Origin: Streptomyces sp. DvalAA-14
Lineage (GTDB): Bacteria; Actinomycetota; Actinomycetes; Streptomycetales; Streptomycetaceae
DNA length: 64,000 nucleotides
Assembly: GCF_900091855.1 (NCBI RefSeq)
Contig: NZ_FMCH01000413.1
Span: 62,001 to 126,000, forward strand
Direction of reading: 5' to 3'
The notes under the pieces were generated by a model. The model was not told where the DNA came from, did no database searches, and saw only the letters and a program-made list of their open reading frames with translations. This document shows, in pieces, positions 45,404 through 53,861 of this stretch (positions within the stretch are counted from its first letter, which is position 1; each line of letters begins with the position of its first letter). Both the position numbers and the translations under genes were made by a program.

Positions 45404-45915
45404 ACACGATCATCCGGCATGTGCACGGCCCATCGGACAGTCACCGCATCACGTGGCAACGAGTGCACGAGGCCTGGCCGAACCGAATCCTCATCCATGG
45501 AAAGACCAGCATGACGATGCCTACTTCGCTGCCCGCCGTTCTCGCCGACCGTCAAGGCCGGATCTGCGGTGAGCGGGTGGGCTTGCCGGCCGAACTCGCC
45601 GCAGCGGCCTTGTCATACGAGGACAGCGCGGATACCGAATCCGGAGACGTGGAGCGCGAGTTACGGTGCTCCCTCGAAGCCCACACCACCGGCGATCACT
45701 TCGCTTTCGTGCGGGAGCTAGACGGCGCCGATACGGGCTCGCTGTGGACCAGTTGGGTACGCGGGCATCGACCTGCCGATGTGATGATTCTCGGGGATTG
45801 CAACGCCGCCGACGCGCGGACGGGCGAGGCGTGCTGTGAGTTCACCGAGCACCAGGGCATGCACACCTTCGACCTGATCGACCCATGGTCTGTCGATTCT
45901 GCGGGGCTGCGATGA
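45400..45915 (+). CDS. Uncharacterised island protein, coupled to the HATPase
   Basis: 171 residues, ATG at 45400 in an ATGA overlap; an internal ATG (MTMPTSLPAVLADRQG, near 45510) is an alternative. Acidic with several Cys (GDCNAADARTGEACCEF) and His residues. No family recognised. Confidence 0.65.
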   Translation: MNTIIRHVHGPSDSHRITWQRVHEAWPNRILIHGKTSMTMPTSLPAVLADRQGRICGERVGLPAELAAAALSYEDSADTESGDVERELRCSLEAHTTGDHFAFVRELDGADTGSLWTSWVRGHRPADVMILGDCNAADARTGEACCEFTEHQGMHTFDLIDPWSVDSAGLR

Positions 45916-46415
45916 AGCCTGGAACGGCAGTCTCCTGGGTGCGTCGCCGGGTGAGGGTGTCGCAGGACGTGGGCGATGTGTGCGAGGACTGCGGCGATGT
46001 TCTGGTGCTGTGTCTGCTGTGCGGCGTTGATTCCCGCTGTCTGACGTGCGCTCCGTACGAACAGCGTCCGGTGCGAGACGAGGAACACCGTGTGATTCGC
46101 ACGGTCCGCGCGAGCCCCGAACTCGGTCTTCTCGTAGGGACGCTCGCCGCCCTGGTTCCCACCGCCCTGGTCTGGGCGACCTTGACCTTCGCCTCTCCCG
46201 GCCTGGCGCAGATGGCGGGCGCCGTGGCCGGAGCGGTCGCAGGGTGCGCTTTCCTGGCTGCCGGTGCGGCCATCGGCAGGCTGCCGCTGCCCGGCGAAGT
46301 CCCGGCGTGTAGGGCAGACGACTGGACCCCGTACGACCGCTGGTTGTGGACGGGTACTGGGGTGCTCGTCCTGCAGAGCGCATTGCTGTCCGCTGACATC
46401 GCCCTGCCGCACTGA
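45912..46415 (+). CDS. Zinc-ribbon protein with two membrane spans
   Basis: 167 residues, ATG in an ATGA overlap at 45912. Residues 20-50 hold CEDCGDVLVLCLLCGVDSRC, a Cys-rich likely zinc site; residues about 75-130 contain two long hydrophobic spans (LLVGTLAALVPTALVWATL, AVAGAVAGCAFLAAGAAIG), and a third lies near the C-terminus. Third gene of a coupled trio. Function unknown. Confidence 0.7.
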   Translation: MKPGTAVSWVRRRVRVSQDVGDVCEDCGDVLVLCLLCGVDSRCLTCAPYEQRPVRDEEHRVIRTVRASPELGLLVGTLAALVPTALVWATLTFASPGLAQMAGAVAGAVAGCAFLAAGAAIGRLPLPGEVPACRADDWTPYDRWLWTGTGVLVLQSALLSADIALPH

Positions 46416-46509
46416 TCCGCCGTATACGCGCATCCCGCTCGACGTGAGCCCATCCAGATTGGGCCGCCGCACCAAGTCCCCCACGTCCGCTCTCGCCATG
46501 GAGGCAGGA

Positions 46510-47532
46510 ATGCAACCCCAACCGCCTTTAGCAGCAGACAAAGTCGACTGGACCGCGCTGCACAACTTCGCCGCGTTGCGTGGCCAGCTCCGCGTCTCCT
46601 TCACCCCGCGCTGCAACATCGCCTGCTGGTTCTGCCACAACGAGGGCGATGTCCCGCCGCCCCTGACCCGACAGGACCGCTCCCAGCAGCCGCGCCCCGC
46701 ACAGCTCAACGCCGACGCCTACCTCGCGCTCATGCAAGCTCTGATGGACGCCGGCCTGAAGCGGGTGTACTTCACCGGCGGCGAGCCGCTGACCTCGCCG
46801 ATCGCCCGGCCGGTCCTGGAAGGTCTGCCCGAGCCCGGACCGGACGCCTCGTACACGCTGATCACGAACGGGACCCGGCTCCGTACACACCGCTTGTGGC
46901 TGGCCCGGACGCACCTGGACAAGGTGAAAGTCTCCCTGCACTACTTCTCCGACGAGTCCCTGCGGGCCATCGCCGGAACACGTATCGGGATCGGCACGGT
47001 CCTGGACGGCATCGAGACCGCCCGGGAGATCTTCGAACGGGTCGAGCTGAACACCCTCCTCCAGAGGGAGAACGCCCATGAGGTCCGGCAGATCCTGGAC
47101 TACGCGCTGGAGCGGCGGCTGCCGGTGCAGTTCATCGAACTGGTCGGCACGGACTTCAACGAGAGCCGCGCCGCTTCCGCCGTGCCGGCCGACGCCATCA
47201 TCGCGCACCTGCGGACCCTCACAGATGACGAGCGCATCGAGGTCACCGGCGTCGGCCAGGGCCGCCGGGTCTTCCGGGTCGACGGTGTGGAGATCGACGT
47301 CATTCACCGTGACCTCGGCCGTCACCACGTCGGGCAGTGCGGCACCTGCCCTGTGCGCGCGAAGTGCGTCGAGGGTTTCTGGGCGCTGCGGATCGACCAC
47401 GGCGGCGGTGTGCAGCCCTGTCTGCTCCGCGACGACCTGCGGCTCGACGTGCGGGACCTGATCGCCGAGCCGGCCCGGCTCGCCCAGGCAGTCGCCGGCC
47501 GCGTGGCGGCCTTCACGGAGGGAACCCTGTGA
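46510..47532 (+). CDS. Radical SAM enzyme (MoaA-like)
   Basis: 340 residues from ATG 46510 with GGAGG at 5-base spacing. The radical SAM cluster is CNIACWFC (CxxxCxxC), followed by VYFTGGEPLTSP (GGEP), TLITNGTRL and VKVSLHYFSDESLRAI. A second Cys set in the C-terminal part (CGTCPVRAKC and, later, VQPCLL) suggests an auxiliary Fe-S cluster as in MoaA. First gene of an operon whose later genes overlap it (GTGA at 47529). MoaA itself acts on GTP; with a nucleotide-kinase-like gene adjacent, a nucleotide or nucleoside substrate is plausible but inferred. Confidence 0.9.
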   Translation: MQPQPPLAADKVDWTALHNFAALRGQLRVSFTPRCNIACWFCHNEGDVPPPLTRQDRSQQPRPAQLNADAYLALMQALMDAGLKRVYFTGGEPLTSPIARPVLEGLPEPGPDASYTLITNGTRLRTHRLWLARTHLDKVKVSLHYFSDESLRAIAGTRIGIGTVLDGIETAREIFERVELNTLLQRENAHEVRQILDYALERRLPVQFIELVGTDFNESRAASAVPADAIIAHLRTLTDDERIEVTGVGQGRRVFRVDGVEIDVIHRDLGRHHVGQCGTCPVRAKCVEGFWALRIDHGGGVQPCLLRDDLRLDVRDLIAEPARLAQAVAGRVAAFTEGTL

Positions 47533-48164
47533 GTCTGCCCGCCCCGTACCGTCCGGTCTCCTTCGACGGGCCACCGCATCCGTTCATCGTGCTCGAAGGC
47601 GTCTCCGGCATAGGGAAGTCCACGCTTGCCCAGGCCCTCACCAGGCGGCTGGGCGCCACCTCGCTGCACACCCTCCCCGCCCCCCACACCGACTGGGCCA
47701 CCCTGGTGAACAGGAGGCTTCACGCGCTTCCGCAGTTCGCCTTCTACCTGTCCGGGCTGCTGCACGCCGCCGACTCGATACGCCTGGCCCGCATGGTCGG
47801 TCCCGTCGTCGCCGACCGCTACGCCTCCTCCGTGGTCGCCTGCCACGCCGCCGTCCACAAGATCGCCGTCGAGGAAGTCGCCCAGCTCCTCCAGCCCTTC
47901 CGGCCCTACCTGGAGACACCCACCCGCACCTTCTACCTGGGCTGTTCCGAGGCGGCTCTGCGAGAACGCCTCGCCGTCAAGAACGACGTCAAGCAGGACG
48001 ACCTCGACCTCTTCGCCGTACCCGGTCGGCTGGCGCGCCTGCTGGCCGACTTCCGGGCAGTCCAGGCCGCCGACCCCACGGCCGTCGCCCTCGACACCAC
48101 CGACAAGTCCCCGGACGACCTGGCCGACCGGATCACCGCCCACCTGGAGGCGCACGGTGCTTAA
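47529..48164 (+). CDS. Thymidylate-kinase-like P-loop kinase
   Basis: 211 residues from GTG 47529 overlapping the radical SAM stop. Walker A LEGVSGIGKSTLAQAL; DR(Y) motif VADRYASSVVACHA in the position of the dTMP kinase DR(Y/H) motif; lid region with RERLAVKNDVKQDD. It probably phosphorylates a nucleotide or related small molecule in the pathway started by the radical SAM enzyme. Overlaps the following gene by 8 bases. Confidence 0.85.
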   Translation: MSLPAPYRPVSFDGPPHPFIVLEGVSGIGKSTLAQALTRRLGATSLHTLPAPHTDWATLVNRRLHALPQFAFYLSGLLHAADSIRLARMVGPVVADRYASSVVACHAAVHKIAVEEVAQLLQPFRPYLETPTRTFYLGCSEAALRERLAVKNDVKQDDLDLFAVPGRLARLLADFRAVQAADPTAVALDTTDKSPDDLADRITAHLEAHGA

Positions 48165-48663
48165 CCCCATCGACACCGAAGCCGTTATCCGCGACGGCGG
48201 CGCCGTCGGCCGCTTCCCCGGCGAGATCCATGAGGGCGTGGCCTGGTGGCTCGGCGCCTGCTTCGTCGCCCTCACCTCCGCGACGCGCCTGGCCGTCGGC
48301 GGTGACGGCGGGCCGGTCACGGCCGAGTTCTTCCGCCGCCTGTGCAACGGCGCCGTCAACGCCCACCACCACGCCTGCCAGGTCACCGCCATCAACGGCA
48401 TCAACGAAGGCGCCTTCCTCGCCCACACCCAGCGCCACCAGCCACTCGCCAGCGCCTACCTGGCAACCACCCCGGCTCCCGACGGGGCGGACATCATCCG
48501 CATCCGGCTCTACGGCACAGACGGCCTGCTCATCCAGGAGGACACCGGACTCGGCCTCATCCGCCGCATGATCACCGAGGACCGCGTACCGATCCCTGTC
48601 AGTGACAGCGCCCGAGGCGCCATCGCGCACCACTCCCCGACCGCAGCGGAGGCGGCGCAGTGA
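48157..48663 (+). CDS. Phosphohexomutase-domain-I-like protein
   Basis: 168 residues from GTG 48157. The order of elements resembles domain I of phosphomannomutase/phosphoglucomutase: GRFPGEIHEGVAWWLGACFV (cf. GxxG..LTPE.A...G.AF), RLAVGGDGGPVTAEFFRRL (cf. VVGRDTRxSS), and a final RLYGTDGLLI, but the phosphoserine motif TASHNP is missing. If related it is a one-domain non-catalytic or altered form. This likeness is my inference and weak. Confidence 0.65.
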   Translation: MLNPIDTEAVIRDGGAVGRFPGEIHEGVAWWLGACFVALTSATRLAVGGDGGPVTAEFFRRLCNGAVNAHHHACQVTAINGINEGAFLAHTQRHQPLASAYLATTPAPDGADIIRIRLYGTDGLLIQEDTGLGLIRRMITEDRVPIPVSDSARGAIAHHSPTAAEAAQ

Positions 48664-49451
48664 TCGACGCAGCCGAGATCATCCGCAGCCGGACCAGCAT
48701 CCTGTTCGTCACGCTCGACTCCCTGCGCTACGACACCGCCCGCACCGCCTACGACACCGGACTGACCCCGCACCTCGCCACGCTCCTCCCAGACGGAGGC
48801 TGGGAACGACGCCAGACCCCCGGCACCTTCACTCTCCCCGCTCACATGGCCTTCTTCTCCGGTTTCCTGCCCAAGCTCCCGCAGCCCGATCAACCGCCCC
48901 GGCTGTGGGAATGCCGACCGCCCGCGTTCAAGACCGTCCCGCCCCAGACCTTCGTCTTCGACGCACCCAACCTGCCGGCCGGACTCGCCCAGCACGGCTA
49001 CCGCAGCATCTGTGTCGGCGGCGTCACCTACTTCTCCCGCGAGACCCCACTCGGCTCGGTCCTGCCCGACCTCTTCGACGAGGACCACTGGAGCCCCGAG
49101 TTCTGCTCCCCCGAACCCGACTCCACCCGCCACCAGGTCGACCGCGCAGTGGAGATCGCCGATCAGTACGACGGAAAGCCGCTGTACTTGTTCGTCAACG
49201 TCTCGGCCACCCACGTCCCCCACGGCCACTACCTCGGTGACAGCCACGACAGCCGCGCCTCCCAACAGGCCGCCCTCGCCTACGCCGACACCCACCTCGC
49301 CCGCCTGATCACCACCCTCACCACCCAACACCGCTGGCTGATCATCCTGTGCGCCGACCACGGCGACGCCTACGGCGAAGACGGCTACCACGGCCGAGGA
49401 ATCGCCCACCCCGTCGTCATGAACGTGCCGTACGCCGCGATGATCCGCTGA
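48660..49451 (+). CDS. Alkaline-phosphatase-superfamily hydrolase (sulfatase-like)
   Basis: 263 residues from GTG 48660 in a GTGA overlap. First metal site ILFVTLDSLRYD; nucleophile region GTFTLPAHMAFFSGFLP where sulfatases have C/S-x-P-S-R, so Thr is the probable nucleophile and formylglycine is not possible; second metal-site motif ILCADHGDAYGEDGYHG with Asp-His and a later His in GIAHP. Resembles STM4013-type hydrolases that sit near radical SAM genes. Probably a phosphatase or phosphodiesterase acting on the product of the operon. Confidence 0.85.
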   Translation: MIDAAEIIRSRTSILFVTLDSLRYDTARTAYDTGLTPHLATLLPDGGWERRQTPGTFTLPAHMAFFSGFLPKLPQPDQPPRLWECRPPAFKTVPPQTFVFDAPNLPAGLAQHGYRSICVGGVTYFSRETPLGSVLPDLFDEDHWSPEFCSPEPDSTRHQVDRAVEIADQYDGKPLYLFVNVSATHVPHGHYLGDSHDSRASQQAALAYADTHLARLITTLTTQHRWLIILCADHGDAYGEDGYHGRGIAHPVVMNVPYAAMIR

Positions 49452-49472
49452 CGCCCGCTAACCTCGCGGGGT

Positions 49473-49928
49473 ATGACCGACGCCCCACTCGACCGCGGTC
49501 CCACCCGCGACGCATCCGTCGTCGTGGCCCGAGACGCCGACGGCCTCGTAGCCCTCCTCAGCGCCTGCTTCCCCGACCACGGAGGCGACTACCTCTTTCT
49601 CCCCGGCGGCCGCAAAGAACCCGGCGAAACCGACGAGGAGTGCGCACGCCGCGAGCTGCGCGAAGAAGCGGGCATCACCGCGACAACGTGGCGATCGCTC
49701 GGCTCGTACGCCCTCACACTCGCCTCAACCGCCCGCGTCCACCTCTACGAAGCCCGCGACCTCACCTGCGGACCCCAGGAACTCACCCCCACCGAACAGG
49801 ACTTCAAACTCGCCTGGTGGCCGATGGGCGAAGCCCTTGAGGCCGTGACCCTGGGCCGCTTCCTCCTGCCCGCTGGTCCGTTGGCCCTCCTCCTCTCCGG
49901 CCAAACCACGCTCGCCCTGCCTCGATAG
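49473..49928 (+). CDS. NUDIX hydrolase
   Basis: 151 residues. The Nudix box is complete: GRKEPGETDEECARRELREE followed by AGI. Hydrolyses a nucleoside diphosphate linked to another moiety. In pSAM2 the immunity protein Pif carries a Nudix motif, so a role in island biology is possible; equally it may belong to the preceding operon, whose last stop is 21 bases upstream. Confidence 0.9.
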   Translation: MTDAPLDRGPTRDASVVVARDADGLVALLSACFPDHGGDYLFLPGGRKEPGETDEECARRELREEAGITATTWRSLGSYALTLASTARVHLYEARDLTCGPQELTPTEQDFKLAWWPMGEALEAVTLGRFLLPAGPLALLLSGQTTLALPR

Positions 49929-50126
49929 CACGACGACGGGGCGAGGCCAGTTGACTCGCGATCATCGACATCAAGATCATCACCGACCTGGCCGAGGCCG
50001 CTGAGTGCTCCTACTCGGCGGGCGACGACCAGCCGTACTGATTCCAGCGGGCGCACTCAGTGCCGCCCCGGTCGTACTCTGGCCGGGGCGGCCCCCCATT
50101 CCCCAGCAGCCAAGGAACCGCGCGTC

Positions 50127-50932
50127 GTGTCCATGTCCCGTATCCCCTTCGAGCAGCTTCCCGCCGAGGTCCGCCAGGCCGTCGCCGACAAGACCGGCAC
50201 TGTGCACCAGGCGATGACCGCGCCCGGCGGCATGAACTCCGGCATCGCCTCCGTGCTCGACACGGACAGCGGTCCGGTCTTCGTGAAGGGCATCCCGGCC
50301 GACCATCCCCAGGTGGGTGCGCAGCGCCGTGAGGCGGCGGTAGCCGCGCACCTGCCCTCATCCTGCCCGCGCCTGTACTGGCATCTGGAACTCGGCGGCT
50401 GGAGCCTCCTCGGCTACGAGGTGATCGACGGCCGCCACGCCGACTACACCCCCGGCTCCCCGGACCTGCCGCTCGTGGAAGCAGCGCTCGCCGAGCTGCA
50501 AGGGATCACGGCACCGGCCGACGTCGACATCAAGCGGGCCGTGGACCGTTGGGCGGAGTACGCGCCACCTGGCACGTTGCAACACTTCGACGGTGAGGCG
50601 CTGCTGCACACGGACTTCGCCCCGGACAACGTCCTGATCGCCGAAGGTCGGGCACGGCTCATCGACTGGGCATGGCCGACGCGCGGCGCCGCCTGGATCG
50701 ACCCGGGCGCGCTGGCGTTGCGTCTCGTGGACGCCGGACACCCGGTCAAGTCCGCGATCGAATACGCCGGCCGCTTCCCGTCTTGGCGCGGTGCAGCGCC
50801 CGAAGCACTCGCGGCGTTCGGCACGGCGACGGCGTCCCTGTGGCGGGAGATCAACAGGACCACACCCCGTGTAAGAGGGCGATGGCGGAGCGGGCGACGA
50901 CGCTGGCACGCGCCCTCAGCGCGAACCCGTAG
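50127..50932 (+). pseudogene. Aminoglycoside-phosphotransferase-like kinase, frameshifted near its end
   Basis: The APH fold is clear: SVLDTDSGPVFVKGI, LLGYEVIDGRHADY, the catalytic LLHTDFAPDNVLI (HxDxxxxN) and LIDWAWPTRGAAWIDPG. After LWREINR the open frame becomes Arg-rich and runs 170 bases too far, while the usual ending (KRAMAERATTLARALSANP and TAG at 50930-50932) is one base out of frame. A single missing G near 50856-50860 accounts for it. Only the last 20 residues are affected, so activity might survive. Confidence 0.75.
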
Positions 50933-51118
50933 CCGAGGACGGCCGCGGCGAAAGCCCGGTACCGGAGTGGGGAGCATCGGCATCGCACGCCGAACGGCTG
51001 CTCTACGGCCGCGCCGCGCCTCCTTCCCCGAGACCCAGGCGCCCTCGCTCGGGTACTCGTGTCCTCGTCCCCCGGCGAGGACACGTGCGCAAGACGGGCG
51101 GTAGGACCGTCCGATGCG

Positions 51119-51212
51119 ACAACTTGCTGCGTCGTGGGTAAGGACTCATTACCCCAAACTTGCTGCGCCGTGGGTAAGGACTCATTACCCCACAACTTGC
51201 TGCGCCGTAGAT
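51119..51212. repeat. Iteron-like direct repeat (36-37 bp) with an internal hairpin
   Basis: AACTTGCTGCG begins at 51121, 51157 and 51194. The first two full units also contain GGGTAAGGACTCATTACCCC, a 7-base-stem hairpin. AT-richer than its surroundings. Lies 211 bases beyond the DUF3631 gene end in a non-coding stretch (50933-51422). Candidate replication origin or regulator-binding array. Confidence 0.65.
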
Positions 51213-51370
51213 CGCCTAGCGCTGCCGTGCCCGGCGCTTCTCGTAATCCGATCCGCGCCCCTGGTCCCTTCTCGCCGGAGACGGTATGCGACCTGTCCCA
51301 CCCGTTGCGTCCCTGGTCAGCGGAGGTACGGGTGGAATCTTGATGCGGGTCGACCCGTTGCGGGGAAACA

Positions 51371-51404
51371 ACCCGTCCCCGTGCTGACCTGCACGGGGAC
51401 GGGT
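51371..51404 (-). terminator. Strong hairpin terminator of the DUF3631 gene
   Basis: ACCCGTCCCCGTGC (51371-51384), a 6-base loop and the exact complement at 51391-51404. On the minus strand it is followed by TGTTTCC. It lies 19 bases past the gene stop. Confidence 0.8.
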
Positions 51405-51422
51405 GGGGCGGGTGGATGCGGG

Positions 51423-52802
51423 TCAGCCCTCGCCACCCGAGGCCGCCTCCAGCCGGGGGCAGTAGCGAGCCCAGGCGTCGGCGAACTGGTGGCGGGCGAA
51501 GCCTCGGCGCTGGCTGCGGTCGGGGAAGCGGCGGTTGGCGGCGCCGATTCCAAAGTCCTTCAGCAGCAGTTGCAGGCCCCGAGCGGTCAGACCGTGAGAC
51601 CCGTGCTCGCGCCAAGGAGCTTCGCTGTTGGCGTGCAGCGCTGCAAGCAGCTGCTCGGTCGACAGCAGCGCCGGGTCGCCGCACGCGGCGAACACCGCGC
51701 GAATGTCGGCCAGGATGCGGATCGCCAACGCCGCTTCCTGATCGTTGCCTTCTTCGTGAGCCGTCAGCAGGCGGCACGCCTGCCGGGCGCGCTGCGGCCA
51801 CCCGCTTCCGGCGAGGTCGGCAACTGCCACCAGCGGCTCCCAGGTGTCCGCCGCCCGGTCCTCCACGGGCATCACCGGCTCCATCGCCGCCGCCGTGTCG
51901 GTCAGCGGCACCAGCCATCCCGCCAACCGGTCCCGCAGATCGTGGAGTTGCGGGGTGTCACGGCGGGAGCGGAAAGGCAGTACCTTCTCCCCTGGCGCGC
52001 GCCTGCGCATCCGGACCACGACCGCACGGTCCATGATCGTGTCCGGCAGGTCGCCGATCCCGGCCAGCGCCGCCATGGCGAAGGTGCGGAACTTGGTGGG
52101 CTTGTGCTCCGGTCCGACGACCCGGGTGGTGGGGCGGTTGCGCTGGTGGCCGGAGTTGAGGAGCCCGCGCATCTCCTCGTTCTTCTCGGCGACCTTCACG
52201 CTGCCGAAGATGGTGTCGGCCTCGTCCACCAGCAGGGTCGGGGGCTGCTCGGTGATCGACCGGAAGATGGCCGCCGGGGTCGAGTTCACCGTGCTGAACG
52301 GGTCGTGGACGGTGTCGTGCAGCACGTCCAGCAGCCGGGATTTCCCGCATCGCTTCGCCGGGCCGACCACCGCCAGACGCGGTGCGTGCTGCCACGCGGG
52401 CTGGAGGTGGGTGGCCGCTATCCACAAGGTGACCGCGTCGAGAGCCTCAGCGCTCGGCATGACCACGTACCGGGCAACCGCTGACCGCAGCTCGGTCAGC
52501 AGGTCAGCGCCCTCCGACAGCGCACTCCGCTGCGGTGGATCCACCGGACCCGTCGGCTGACCGACCGCGGTGACCGGCTCCCGGTCAGTAACCGCGGTCA
52601 GGCGACCGGCTGTTCCGGTCAGCCGGTCAGTGACCGGAAGAGGCCCGGTCACCACAGCCGACCGGGCGGCGGACGGCTTCGGCTCGGCGGTCAGTTCCAC
52701 GAGCGGCTGCCGCGTCGTGCGGTCCGGCTGACCGGGTACGGTGACCGGCGGCCAGGACGCCGCAGGGGATGCGTCCCGGACAGCGTCTGTCATAGGCTGC
52801 AT
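51423..52802 (-). CDS. DUF3631-domain ATPase (replication-type protein of the island)
   Basis: 459 residues from ATG 52802, preceded by GAGGAG at 6-base spacing. A repetitive N-terminal linker (TDRLTGTAGRLTAVTDREPV) leads to a P-loop domain: LAVVGPAKRCGKSRLLDVL (Walker A), PTLLVDEADTIFG (Walker B), GHQRNRPTTRVVG, then DUF3631-like C-terminal helices (LLKDFGIGAANRRFPD). Such proteins are common in actinobacterial prophages and integrative elements, where they are thought to serve in replication as helicase or primase-associated ATPases. The gene sits between a candidate iteron array and the excisionase-like gene. Confidence 0.85.
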   Translation of the reverse strand: MQPMTDAVRDASPAASWPPVTVPGQPDRTTRQPLVELTAEPKPSAARSAVVTGPLPVTDRLTGTAGRLTAVTDREPVTAVGQPTGPVDPPQRSALSEGADLLTELRSAVARYVVMPSAEALDAVTLWIAATHLQPAWQHAPRLAVVGPAKRCGKSRLLDVLHDTVHDPFSTVNSTPAAIFRSITEQPPTLLVDEADTIFGSVKVAEKNEEMRGLLNSGHQRNRPTTRVVGPEHKPTKFRTFAMAALAGIGDLPDTIMDRAVVVRMRRRAPGEKVLPFRSRRDTPQLHDLRDRLAGWLVPLTDTAAAMEPVMPVEDRAADTWEPLVAVADLAGSGWPQRARQACRLLTAHEEGNDQEAALAIRILADIRAVFAACGDPALLSTEQLLAALHANSEAPWREHGSHGLTARGLQLLLKDFGIGAANRRFPDRSQRRGFARHQFADAWARYCPRLEAASGGEG

Positions 52803-53039
52803 GTGTAGCTCCTCGACCGGTGGATGCAGGCTGGCCGGCCTACCCCACCTCGATTGATCGTTCCTGGCGTACAGGGGAGTTGCGCGCCTCCGGCGTTGGC
52901 GCGTCGGGGGCTCGTTCGTTCTCGGCGGTTGGCGCCGCGCGAGCGACCACGGACAGTACGACGAACGCCTGCCGCAGTCCACGGGATCTTGGGCGGCCCC
53001 CAACGTGCGCGCGTACCGGGACCACGCACATAACGCCGC

Positions 53040-53263
53040 GAGCCCGAGCAGGGCCTGCAACTCGGCCGTCACCACCCGGTACGAATTGCCCAACCGCAGA
53101 ACGCGGCACGGGTACTGGCCGCGCTTGGCAACTCGTAGCCCTTGCTTCGCCCCAGCCCCAGTGCCCGGTTCGCCGTCTCCAGGTCCACCGCCGCCGGCAG
53201 CGACAGCACTTCGTCCCGGGTCATCCCCTTGAACACCGGCCGGGTCGTACCGCTCTCACCCAT
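53040..53263 (-). pseudogene. Excisionase-like HTH gene, frameshifted
   Basis: From ATG 53263 the product reads VFKGMTRDEVLSLPAAVDLE, ANRALGLGRSKGYEL, typical of HTH (MerR/excisionase-like) proteins next to integrase in actinomycete elements. After GYEL one G is missing (GG at 53127-53128 on the plus strand); the expected KRGQYPCRVLRLGNSYRVVT and ALLGL are found in the next frame down to about 53040, which then stays open into the DUF3631 gene. If truly broken the island could be locked in place. Confidence 0.65.
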
Positions 53264-53356
53264 ACCTGCCCCTCACACATACAGCTCTCGGCGAACGCGG
53301 TCTCGCATCCGGCTCCAAGCCCAGGTCAGGAGGGTGCACCAAGCTACTGTGTCGCC

Positions 53357-53842
53357 ATGACACAACGTGGTGCTGATGCTGGGCGGAATGAGGACAACGC
53401 CCCCGAGTGGGCCGACCAGGTCATGGCGACGGTGGCGGCCGAGGTCCGCCGGCGCCGCAGGGAACTGGGCATGAGCGGTGAAGACCTGGCCCGCGCCTGC
53501 ACCGACCTCGGATACGCCATCCCCCGCGCCGTCATCGCCAACATGGAGTCCGGCCGACGTTCCCAACTGCCCCTGGTCGAGGTCATGGTGCTCGCCAAGG
53601 CCCTGCACGTGGCGCCGATCTGCCTGATCTACCCCGTGGGCCTCGTGGACCGCGTGCAGGCGCTCCCCGATGAGGAACCGACCGACACCTTCGCGGCACT
53701 CCAGTGGTTCACCGGCGAGTCGTACGACTACGACGGCCCCAGCCCCCAACTGCGCGAGCGCAGAGCCGCACCGCAACGGACCTGGTCAATGGATGCCGAG
53801 GGCAAGATCGTCTGGAAGGACGCCCCGGCAGACGGTTTCTGA
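53357..53842 (+). CDS. XRE-family regulator before the integrase
   Basis: 161 residues from ATG 53357. HTH at about 28-80: EVRRRRRELGMSGEDLARAC, YAIPRAVIANMESGRRSQLP. C-terminal acidic segment. Twenty bases upstream of the integrase and divergent from the excisionase-like gene, so it is the likely switch for excision genes. Confidence 0.85.
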   Translation: MTQRGADAGRNEDNAPEWADQVMATVAAEVRRRRRELGMSGEDLARACTDLGYAIPRAVIANMESGRRSQLPLVEVMVLAKALHVAPICLIYPVGLVDRVQALPDEEPTDTFAALQWFTGESYDYDGPSPQLRERRAAPQRTWSMDAEGKIVWKDAPADGF

Positions 53843-53861
53843 ACCTGCTGGGAGAAGCACC

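Noticed and set aside
48660-49451. Sulfatase needing formylglycine, with the XRE-SUMF1 protein as its activator
   Set aside because: The nucleophile position is Thr (TFTLPAH), and the SUMF1 domain lacks its own Cys pair, so the attractive pairing does not hold.
49950-50042. Open segment IIDIKIITDLAEAAECSYSA followed by a stop
   Set aside because: Protein-like text of about 27 residues but no start codon and a stop just before it; perhaps a gene scrap, not annotated.
51119-51212. CRISPR array
   Set aside because: Two and a half adjacent copies without spacers of even length and no cas genes; tandem repeat instead. No CRISPR array was seen anywhere in the window.
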